A DNA stretch of 64,000 nucleotides, taken from Isoetes taiwanensis (taxonomy: Eukaryota > Streptophyta > Lycopodiopsida > Isoetales > Isoetaceae). The stretch is taken from assembly GCA_021234155.1 (NCBI GenBank), contig JAJEKV010000102.1, forward strand, positions 1,486,456 to 1,550,455, in the 5' to 3' direction. Positions within the stretch are counted from its first letter, which is position 1; each line of letters begins with the position of its first letter. The translations under genes were made by a program, and so were the position numbers. Below are positions 56,379 through 64,000 of the stretch, piece after piece. Under the pieces are notes generated by a model. That model did no database searches and had not been told where the DNA came from. It was given only the letters and a program-made list of their open reading frames with translations.

Positions 56379-59300
56379 CGATAGCCGTAATTGATCATAA
56401 ACGGCGACATTTGGGATGATTCACGCTTGGTGCTATTGTATGCAAACTCCACCAAGTGAATAAATTCTTCCCACATACTTTGCTTATTCCGACATAGTTT
56501 AAGTAGCATGTCCTCTAAAATCCTGTTGGTCCTCCTCCGCGGCCATCCGTCGAGGATGATATGCGTGCTCATGGATAGCTTCGTGCGGATTGTCGCAAAG
56601 AGGTCTTGCCAAAAGGCGCATGAACTTCGGATCCACAGCGGGAGATAATCTCCCTTGGCATGCCATGAAGCCTGAAGATCTCTTTGGTGAAGAGCTTTGC
56701 TGTATCCATAGCTGTATCTGTGGTCCTGCAAGGCACAAAATGTGCCATCTTAGACAACTTGTCGACCACTACCATCAAGGCATCCTTCCCTCTTGCTGTT
56801 CTTGGGAGTCCTGTGATGAAATCCATGCTGATTACCTCCCACTTAGCGTTTGGCACCGCTAATGGCTCCAATGCCCCTGGAATTCGAAGCTGCTCCGCCT
56901 TTGTCTGCTGACATAGCTGGCATTCCTTGATGTAGCGAGCCACCTGCTTCTTCATTCCTGGCCAATAATAGCTGCTGCGTACTTTGAAATATGTTTTCAT
57001 GAATCCCGCATGGCCAGCTATTGGGCTGTTGTGCGTGTCGTGGAGGATCAATTTCCTTACACCTGATGATTCGGGTACGCACAACTTGTTCTTATGGTAT
57101 AACAGGTTGCCTTCCTTCTTAAAATGCTTAAAGGCCTCCCGCTCCTTATCTGTTCTAGCCTCCCTAGAGAGACTTGCCCATACTTCCTTGAAATCCACGT
57201 CCGTTGGCAAGGACTCTTCAATCTTTTTACCAAAGTCGCTGGAGATCGTCGAAATTGCATTGCAATGCACTCTAGTTGTCAGGGGATGCCTTGAAAGCGC
57301 ATCCGCTACCACATTGAGCTTCCCTGGCTTGTAGACTATATCAAAGTCATACTCTTCAAGGAACTCCATCCACCTTCTCTGCCTCAGGTTGAGGTGTGGT
57401 TGCGTGAATACATATTGGAGGCTCTGGTGGTCTGTATCCAACTGGAACTTCCTTCCCAAAAGGTAGTGCCTCCAAATTCTTAATGCCCTGACAACCGCAA
57501 GCAATTCTTGATCGTGCGTGGGGTAGCGTGTTTCGGCGTCGTTCATCTTCCTGGAATCATACGCTACCACGCGCTCTTCTTGCATAAGCACTGCACCTGT
57601 AGCTATCTTACTCGCGTCAGTCGCTACAAGCTTATCTTTCTCTGGGTCCGGCAGGGTTAAGACTGGGGCTGTTGTTAAAGCTTCCTTCAACAATTCAAAC
57701 CCTGCTTGGGCTTTCTTGTGCCAATGCTCTGCCCAATCTTTCACTTTCTCCGCCCGCGTCAAGTCTGTTAGCGGGGCTGCTATCTTGGCAAAGTTCTTCA
57801 CGAACTTCCTGTAGTACCCTGCTAGGCCGAGAAAACTTCTGACTTCATGCACATTCTTCGGCGCCGGCCACTGAATGACTGCTTCAATCTTCGCAGGATC
57901 CGTCGAGATGCCTTCTGCTGATATGACATGCCCTAGATACTCTACCTTCTCTGTTGCGAAGTGGCACTTCGACAACTTGGCGTACAACTGGTGCCTCTTC
58001 AACTTCTCCAGCACTCTTCTCAAGTGTTGTACATGCTCTTCAAGGGATCTGCTATACACCAAAATGTCATCAAAGAAAACAATCACAAAGGTGTCTAAGA
58101 ACTCCCTGAAGATGTCGTTCATGAGCCTCATGAACGTTGCGGGGGCATTCGATAAGCCGAAGGGCATTACCGTGAACTCATAGTGCCCATACCGCGTTCT
58201 GAAGGCGGTCTTATGGATATCTTCTTCCTTTATCCTGATCTGATGATAACCTGACCTTAAGTCGATTTTGGAGAAGATCTTTGCACCTTGGAGCTGATCC
58301 ATCAAGTCATCTGATCTGGGGAGCGCGTACTTGTTCTTAATGGTGTGCTTGTTCAACTGCCTATAGTCTATGCACATCCTTAAACTGCCATCCTTCTTCT
58401 TAACGAAGAGAATGGGCGAAACACTAGGTCTAATAAAACCTAGGTTAAGCAGCTCCTGCAACTGCTTCTTTAGCTCCGACAATTCCTGCGTTGTCATTCT
58501 ATATGGAGCCTTGCTCGTTGGCTTTGTTCCTGGTTCGAGTGCAATCTCGCACTCAACTCCCCTATAGGGAGGAAGCTGCTTGATCTCATCTGGAAAGAGA
58601 TCATGGAACTCCGTGATCAGCTTAGCTACTTGCTTCGGCAACTTGCTGAGCACCTTGTCTTCTTTGCTTCCTTCCGATTCCGGCTCACTAATCTCAAGCT
58701 TGAAGATGTATGCCACCTGCTCGCTCTTGATGCACTTGAACAGTCTCTTAGAAGACATGCACTGCATGATGGGGACAACTTCTTTACCTGTGATTTCGAT
58801 GATCTTGCCGTCGGGCGTTGGGAAGGTCACTTTCCGCTTTCCACAGTCGATAATGGCCCCTGCTGGCCCAAGGTACTCCATTCCTATGATCAAGTCATAC
58901 TTGCCAATGCCCATTACTTCTGCCCCCATCTGGATATTAATCCCTGGCAAGTCGATGTCGAAGTTAATTCTCTTGCCCGCCGTCTGCCTCACTGCACCAC
59001 TTGCTAAGACAACGGGTTTTGGCTTTGACTTTAGCGGCTTCAACTTCAACATTTGAACCATTCTGGGGGATGCAAAGTTATGGCTACTTCCTGAGTCTAT
59101 CAAGACTATGAAGGACTTGGCCTTGGCCTTCCCTACTGTGGAAATTACCTTATACTGGCTCTCTGCTTGCTCTGTATCTATTGCGGCAAAGATATGACAC
59201 TCACCCTGAATGTAGTCGCGGGCTTCTTCGCCGTCGTCGTCAGACAGAGCGTCCCAATCTCCCAACTCCGCTAGAGCTGCACTCATGACGTAGGGGCAGT

Positions 59301-59727
59301 TTGCTGTCCTATGGCCTGGCTGGAAGCACTGAAACACAAATTGCTTTTCTATGCACTCCTGCCTCTTTTCCTTGGGCATCGCCTGCAAAAAGGATCGTAC
59401 TGCTTTGGAGTAGTTTGACCCCTCCTGCTTGTCCTTGAAGGACACCTGCTTCTTCTCCTGCTGCTTCCCCTGGTTTCCACCATGTGGGGCTCTAGCTGGG
59501 CCTGGACTGGTTGCCCTGGGGCTATAGCTTCCTGTCGCCTTGCCTTTATCCTGGAAATACTGCTGCTTCTGCCCGCTATTCTGAGGTCCCGACCCCTGCA
59601 AGCTTATAGCCTTGGACTCTGCTTCTGATACTGTCCTAGGGTTTATTGCTCTCACAAGCTTGCGGATCTCCTCATTCAGCCCCTCGATATAGCTTTCCAC
59701 TGCATGCTTCTCTCCCAACCGGCACAT
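56270..59727 (-). pseudogene. Element 2 gag end and pol: protease, RT, RNase H, integrase
   Basis: 56569-59727 is a 1052-residue open frame. In order: end of gag; a zinc knuckle [11 protein letters not shown] with its first Cys replaced by Val (VFQCFQPG); protease [12 protein letters not shown]; reverse transcriptase [31 protein letters not shown] and [14 protein letters not shown]; RNase [15 protein letters not shown] and [17 protein letters not shown]; integrase zinc finger [14 protein letters not shown]...ECQLCQQTK and the first core Asp (MDFITGLPR). A frameshift near 56.6 kb moves the rest of the core to 56270-56731. Apart from that and the gag junction, the polyprotein looks intact. Confidence 0.93.
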
Positions 59728-60451
59728 CTGACCTTAGCCTCATGAATTCCTCTGTATATTTACGGACTGATTTGTTTCCTGTTTGGAGCCTATAGAACTG
59801 CTTTGCATCATCTTTGGACTTATGTTCCCTTGGAACGTAATGGCGCTTGAAGGCTTTTGCAAACTTCTTGAACTTACAAGCATCCCTGCTTAAGCCATGT
59901 GCCTTTGCATAACCCTTCCACCAAATCCGTGCGGCTCCCTTCAAGTTGGCTGTTGCCACTCTTCCTTTGTCTTTATCCTTCATGCCATAAGCATTGCCGT
60001 ACTCACTCATCTCGTCCAGCCATGCCTCTGCTTCCAATCGACTGTTCTCCCAGAAGCTGTTTCGATTCAGGGCCTTCCATACATTGCCCAGTGCGGAATC
60101 TACCTTCTTCTGGTAGTCAGAGGCCCTGGTGTCCCTTTGTCGTCCATCTGGGGTGTTTCTCTGCCTTCCCTCTTCAGTGTTCCTTTGCCTTCCATCCGTT
60201 CGGTCCTGGGCCTGCTCTTCCTCTTCCTCGGAGTCGGAGTCTGAGTCTGAGCTTGAGTCGGAGGAATCCGAGCTGGGGGATCTCCTTCTCTTGCTCCTCT
60301 TCTTGTCCCTTCCCGTTTTCCGAGCTGATGCTTGTGGCAATTGAGCATTGCCCACCGACCACAACTCACAGCGTGCGGCTAATAGAGCCTTTATCTGTTC
60401 AAGGTCCGTCCTCATCTGGGATATCTCCTCCTCTGGGGTCATGGGTTCCAT
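59672..60451 (-). CDS. Element 2 gag, N-terminal and capsid region
   Basis: The 259-residue frame starts [21 protein letters not shown] (coiled-coil-like), then has a basic patch, a long Ser/Asp/Glu run (about residues 55-80), repeated DGRQRNT/DGRQRDT heptads, and the capsid core [35 protein letters not shown] and [13 protein letters not shown] one-base frameshift near 59.7 kb separates it from the long pol frame, which continues with the expected [14 protein letters not shown]. The protein would build the virus-like particle. Confidence 0.88.
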   Translation of the reverse strand: MEPMTPEEEISQMRTDLEQIKALLAARCELWSVGNAQLPQASARKTGRDKKRSKRRRSPSSDSSDSSSDSDSDSEEEEEQAQDRTDGRQRNTEEGRQRNTPDGRQRDTRASDYQKKVDSALGNVWKALNRNSFWENSRLEAEAWLDEMSEYGNAYGMKDKDKGRVATANLKGAARIWWKGYAKAHGLSRDACKFKKFAKAFKRHYVPREHKSKDDAKQFYRLQTGNKSVRKYTEEFMRLRSDVPVGREACSGKLYRGAE

Positions 60452-60731
60452 TTCTTCAAATAAGTTCCTTGCCGGGGGTGGTCTGGGCGGGGTCTGTTCT
60501 TCCCTAAGGTCTTGGCGTTGTCGCTTCTACTTTGAGCCTAGGCCTCTAGCGCATACACAAGTAATTCATGGCTATATGGTTAGTTTTACTTGTTCCCTCG
60601 CATTGTTTATGGTTTGTTGGCATAATTGTGGAGTAAAATATATCAACAAAACATTTAAAGTGCAAATGTAGATTATATTCATATATTATATAATATTTTA
60701 GTACAAAAAGTCTCAGGGATCAAGAGTCTAA

Positions 60732-62239
60732 CTAGTCTTGAAATCGCCGCCCGGTAAGGCAGGTTGTCCTCAAGGAACTTTTAACTTGGGCCGTCCCTAC
60801 CGAGGTGACCCAAGTTCCCGATGATGCTTGCCGACGAGCCTCCTGTATGGCTCTCACCAGGTCTTCTACCACTGCGGTCGGGATGTAAGGGCGCGATCCA
60901 CCGCCAATCTCGCCATTGACGTCGGTGGGGTATGGCGAAGTCGAAGAGGTCAAGTGCTATTGTCCTCTTGACTAAAGACAAACATAGTCGGCGTTTGTTG
61001 CTATTCGAGCATGCTGCCGGCCCGAGAGTGCAATCAGCATGAACACTCCTTCTTCACCTCTGGGACTGAACTTGCGGTGTATTACCGCTATTCTCCCATC
61101 CATCAGCAGCGGCAAGTAGTACCTGAGCGACCTGTCGTTGTGTGTCGCCGAAGCTTCTCCGCTTGTTTGGCCTCCAGCTCGTGTGCGCCCGGCGTACTCG
61201 TCGACCTCAATTTCCGGTCGACTCCTGTAGTCTTCAATTGTCGCGGTCGAGCCTCACGAGTCGATTCCTTCTCCTTTTTGGCGGGGGGTGGTGTCGAAGG
61301 ACTCGGCATTAGGATGCTCGTGGTCTTCCACGGATCCCCATCTGTTCTTGGGCGAGGAACTCCTCCTCTGTTGGCGACTCCGGCTTCGTCCATCATTTGC
61401 GATCTTTTTGTAGGCACGGATATCGGTCGTCTCCCACGTGTAGGTGTCGGCCTCCCTCACTTCAAGCGGAAAGTCGAGGCTCCCGGACGATGAAGTCGTC
61501 CATGTCGGTCTGCCCTTGATTGGTGGGCGATTCGTCCAACACGAGCTCCCTCTCCCGCATTCCGGGAAGGTTACGGATGTCGGTGAGGAGTAGATGCTCC
61601 TCTCGTTGATGATGATAGGGGCTAGGCTTGTGATGCCTAGCAGGAGTGGGGAGCAACTCGATGCCCTGCCGGCTCTGCTCAAAATTGATCAGCTCCTGCT
61701 CTGCTTAGCGCCGTTCTTCGTCTGAGTCGAGCTCCGTGTATCCTTCGTTGTCCGATTCCTCTTCATCCTCTCTTGCTTCCTGTTCTGTTGATCTTTGCAA
61801 CAAAGATCTGCTCTTCCTTGCCTATGGGGTCTACCTCCATCGGAGGGATAGAGGTTGCCCCCATCCGGGTTCTCGGGGATAAGAAGATGGCTAGGGCTGC
61901 GGTGTAAGAGAAGTACTTGGTCCTATTGGCTGTCAGGACCATGTAGTCAGGCAGCCTCTGCGCCTTGTTAGTCAAGTACTTGGCGATGTTGGGGACATCG
62001 CCCAAGGCTGCTTGAAGGGATGGGCGGGGAACGAAGTATCCTATGCAAGGGGGGACTTGGACAAGGGAAGGTCCTACCTTAGCTTGAAATTCTGCTAGCA
62101 CCTGCCTATATGCTTGGGTTGCATTTAGCGTGGCTTGGATGTCGATTTCTTTCCCAAAGACTTGGAAGATGTCGTTGACATCTGCCTCGGCAGCATGGGC
62201 ACTGGCGCTGTACCATCGCCCGAAGTCAGCAGTGGCCAT
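60732..62239 (-). pseudogene. Element 2 ORF X, unknown accessory protein
   Basis: It begins at ATG 62239 with MATADFGRWYSASAHAAEAD and an open frame of 158 residues (to 61763), including DVNDIFQVFGKEID, PSLQAALGDVPNIAKYL and KYFSYTAALAIFLS. After an acidic stretch (EDEEESDNEGYTELDSDEE, other frame) it continues through several frame changes: GITSLAPIII at about 61.6 kb, EEHLLLTDIRNLPG, ETTDIRAYKKI, and RYYLPLLMDGRIAVIH...FSPRGEEGVFMLIALSG at 61020-61135, then TIALDLFDFA. Each block has its counterpart in element 1 (35573-37110) in the same order. It sits between the H3-like ORF and gag. Family unknown. Confidence 0.75.
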
Positions 62240-62539
62240 TGATCTAACAAAGAAGGGAGTATCAAACGGATGCAGAAGCGCCTCAGGGAGCTGAAAGATC
62301 GCCTAAGCAGTGGAGAGCAAATTTGCAGGGTGCCAATTGAGAAATGGGGGACTTATTTATAGAAAAGGGGGAAACCTTAATTTTTGGATGACCTAGAATT
62401 TACTGAGATTAGGCAATTCTGGCCTATTAAGGGATGCAATTGCAAGTTTGAAGACTATTTCTAGGGTTTGAGCATGCTAAGGACAACTACTGAACCTATT
62501 GTACAATTTGGAGATCATTTGGTGAAGAAATGGTACGAG

Positions 62540-62606
62540 GTCTCACACGTTGCGCCCAGACCGATTTTGAGAATGTCGAAATCTGTCCTGGCGCGACGTG
62601 TGAGAC
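62540..62606. repeat. Hairpin unit 1
   Basis: GTCTCACACGTTGCGCC ... GGCGCGACGTGTGAGAC: 17-base arms with one mismatch around 33 bases. A second unit lies 199 bp to the right (62739-62805). Confidence 0.88.
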
Positions 62607-62738
62607 ATGGGTCCTAATTGGGCTAGGCTTACTCAATTTAAGTGATCTAAGGCTGTAATTCCACTAAACTCATCGAGTTAGGCAGAATTGACCCCTTACT
62701 TAGTCGATTTGGAGCTGTTTTGGGCATTTTTGGGCATG

Positions 62739-62805
62739 GTCTCACACGTTGCGCCCAGCCCGATTTCGAGATTCTAGAAATCTGTCCTGGCGCGACGTGT
62801 GAGAC
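62739..62805. repeat. Hairpin unit 2
   Basis: The same arms and length as unit 1, with arms conserved exactly and about six changes in the loop. Stem conservation with loop variation suggests the structure, or a protein site in the stem, matters. Confidence 0.88.
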
Positions 62806-62948
62806 ATCGTCTCAATTTTGCTCAAAGCTCCAATTCAATTAAAACAAAAGCTAGGGATCGATATCTTAACCTATTTAAACAGGGTTTGACACTTTATTTA
62901 CACAAAAATTTCTTTATATTAACAAAATTTTCCAGTTATTTACAAAAT

Positions 62949-64000
62949 TCAAGGGCGTTCTCCCTTGATGTGCCTGGCAAGATACATATCCTGCCTCATG
63001 AGGGTAACCCTCTTCGCGTGCACCGTGCAGGCCGTTGAGTCTTCAAAATGCTTTACTATATTCGCTTCGGCCGCCTCCTGTAAACACAACAGCATCTCGT
63101 CGGTCACGCGCATGTCTGTGTTATATTCTTGCATAACTTCGCGGACCAAACGTTGAAACGGTGCCCGGGGGATCAAGAGTCCGTAGCTCCTCTGGAAGTG
63201 CCGGATTTCCTTGAGGGCTCTGTTCTCCAACTTCTTCTTGCCGGCCCGCTTCTTTCCTGGTGCTCTGGGAGGCTTGGGCTTTGGTGGAGGGGGCTTCAGT
63301 GTCTGACTCTTCGTCGGGTGTCCGCCTTCAATCGTTCTCACCCTGTGCTCCTGGTAATAGGCATTGTAGGCCTCCCACTTCGCCATGTAAGCGTTGTGCT
63401 CCTTGATCCTCTTCTGATAGACCTTGACAGGGTCTATCACATATGCCTCCCGTTGTGGCCGTGGGGCCTTGACCCTATCCCACGTCGGGAACGGTGGGGG
63501 CTTCGCCACCTGCCCGGCCTCCTCCTGCTCTTGGGCTGTCTGCTCCGGGACCTCTTCCTCTACGACCGGGGGCTTTGAAGAGCTTGCCCCGTCTGCGCCC
63601 GGCACGTAGTCTTGGTCCGAGTCGTCGGTGGAAGGCGGGGTCTCTTCGCCTGATGGTTCGTTGATTACGGGACCCGTCGCTCGCTTGCCGACCTTCACAA
63701 CTTTCCTGCCGGCTGCCTTGATGGCTTTGGCCTTTCTCTTCTTTGGCCCGCTGGCTGTGGTCGGGTCGTCTTCCCGACTCTTCGTCCTCTGCTCCCGGCG
63801 GCGTTCTTTAGCTTCATACTTGCTTATGAAGCGTGCAAGATCGGCTTCTTCATCCGGGGTGAGCTTCGGCGGCTGCTGCTCTTCTCTCCCTTGCTCCTCC
63901 TGAGTGTGGGTCTCATTCTGGTGTTGCTCCTCGGCTATTGGCTGCCCTGTCTGCTCCCTTCGCTCCCTGGTCCTCTCCTCCTCCGCTGCGATGTCTTCTA
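62949..64000 (-). CDS. Element 2 H3-like histone-fold protein, N-terminus outside the window
   Basis: The frame is open from the right edge to a stop at 62949, at least 349 codons. The last 89 residues (62952-63218) align without gaps to histone H3 from the alpha-N helix to the C-terminus: ALKEIRHFQRSYGLLI, APFQRLVREVMQEYNTDMR, LQEAAEANIVKHFED, HAKRVTLMRQDM and LARHIKGERP. About half the positions equal canonical H3 from memory. Loop 1 has normal H3 length, without the insertion typical of CENH3. The 260 residues before it are unlike H3: acidic and Gln-rich, a basic KKRKAKAIKAAGRK patch, Pro-rich linkers and KWEAYNAYYQEHRV. It lies upstream of ORF X and gag on the same strand. Nucleosome incorporation is inferred from the fold. 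Confidence 0.85.
   Translation of the reverse strand, partial: EDIAAEEERTRERREQTGQPIAEEQHQNETHTQEEQGREEQQPPKLTPDEEADLARFISKYEAKERRREQRTKSREDDPTTASGPKKRKAKAIKAAGRKVVKVGKRATGPVINEPSGEETPPSTDDSDQDYVPGADGASSSKPPVVEEEVPEQTAQEQEEAGQVAKPPPFPTWDRVKAPRPQREAYVIDPVKVYQKRIKEHNAYMAKWEAYNAYYQEHRVRTIEGGHPTKSQTLKPPPPKPKPPRAPGKKRAGKKKLENRALKEIRHFQRSYGLLIPRAPFQRLVREVMQEYNTDMRVTDEMLLCLQEAAEANIVKHFEDSTACTVHAKRVTLMRQDMYLARHIKGERP

Larger units (their letters stand above)
62240..62948 (-). other. Spacer between the H3-like ORF and ORF X, with paired hairpins
   Basis: Non-coding apart from the two 67-base hairpin units listed separately. No LTR end, PBS or PPT is seen in it, which supports the H3-like ORF being part of element 2. 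Confidence 0.6.
53843..64000 (-). mobile_element. Element 2: Ty3/gypsy chromovirus with H3-like ORF (5' end beyond the window)
   Basis: Minus-strand order from the right edge: H3-fold ORF (62949-64000), spacer with two hairpins, ORF X (60732-62239), gag (59672-60451), pol (56043-59727), chromodomain (55721-56032), 3' UTR, PPT and 3' LTR ending at 54859. Each part is homologous to element 1 in the same order. The 5' LTR and PBS lie beyond 64000. The left LTR edge is not clear; similarity to the element 1 LTR fades near 53.85 kb. Gag-pol is largely open with a few frameshifts, so this copy is younger or better kept than element 1. Confidence 0.85.

Noticed and set aside
59897-60507. Long plus-strand frames opposite element 2 gag
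   Set aside because: Shadow frames: the minus-strand gag matches element 1 gag, and the plus frames are Ser/Leu/Pro-rich by complement of the Ser/Asp/Glu run.
62952-63218. Reading the histone fold as CENH3
   Set aside because: Loop 1 and alpha-N have canonical H3 lengths without the CENH3 insertion, and the N-terminal extension is unlike known CENH3 tails. A diverged CENH3 origin is not excluded.
63129-63903. Plus-strand frames opposite the H3-like ORF
   Set aside because: The minus strand encodes a recognisable histone fold and an open frame to the window edge; the plus frames show no motif.

Overview
This window is transposon-dominated DNA from a land plant nuclear genome. It is AT-rich. 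It holds a plant-type L1 LINE, chromodomain Ty3/gypsy elements primed by initiator tRNA-Met, plant telomere-type boxes in the LTR promoters, and plant gene fragments that keep their splice sites (an RBR ubiquitin ligase, a GH31 glycosidase, phosphoglycerate dehydrogenase, a protein kinase). The pogo-like and SDG-type transposases would fit a seedless plant such as a fern, but that is a guess. No intact host gene was recognised.

Layout. (1) 93-7672, minus: a nearly full-length L1-type LINE with an apparent 14-bp target duplication, broken by frameshifts. (2) 7.7-17.1 kb: intergenic DNA with a 550-bp foldback element, a tandem duplication, two LINE 3' ends in inverted orientation, and a dispersed mini-element of about 65 bp (five copies in the window). 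(3) 17122-50260, minus: one Ty3/gypsy chromovirus ('element 1'), proved by a 5-bp direct repeat GAAGG at both ends, two related LTRs, a PBS and a PPT. It is swollen by nested insertions: a 7.5-kb DNA transposon (21070-28586, perfect 29-bp TIRs, TTGT target duplication) inside RNase H, a pogo-like transposon between gag and protease, a solo LTR inside its 5' LTR, and gene fragments near its 5' end. (4) 50.3-53.8 kb: plus-strand RBR and GH31 gene fragments. (5) About 53.85-64.0 kb, minus: a second, related chromovirus ('element 2') running off the right edge.

The most interesting signal is the coding order shared by the two chromoviruses: LTR - PBS - histone-H3-like ORF - unknown ORF 'X' - gag - pol with chromodomain - PPT - LTR. 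In element 1 the first ORF after the PBS begins with a near copy of the histone H3 tail (MARTKATARK). In element 2 the ORF in the matching place ends in an 89-residue H3 histone fold on a very long N-terminal extension. ORF X lies between the H3-like ORF and gag in both elements and is conserved in protein sequence between them; I recognise no known family. The same elements carry a chromodomain on the integrase, a fold that in other chromoviruses reads methylated H3. A chromovirus lineage that encodes its own H3-like protein would be a new kind of retrotransposon-chromatin arrangement.

All boundaries, alignments and identities are by eye. No database search was possible.
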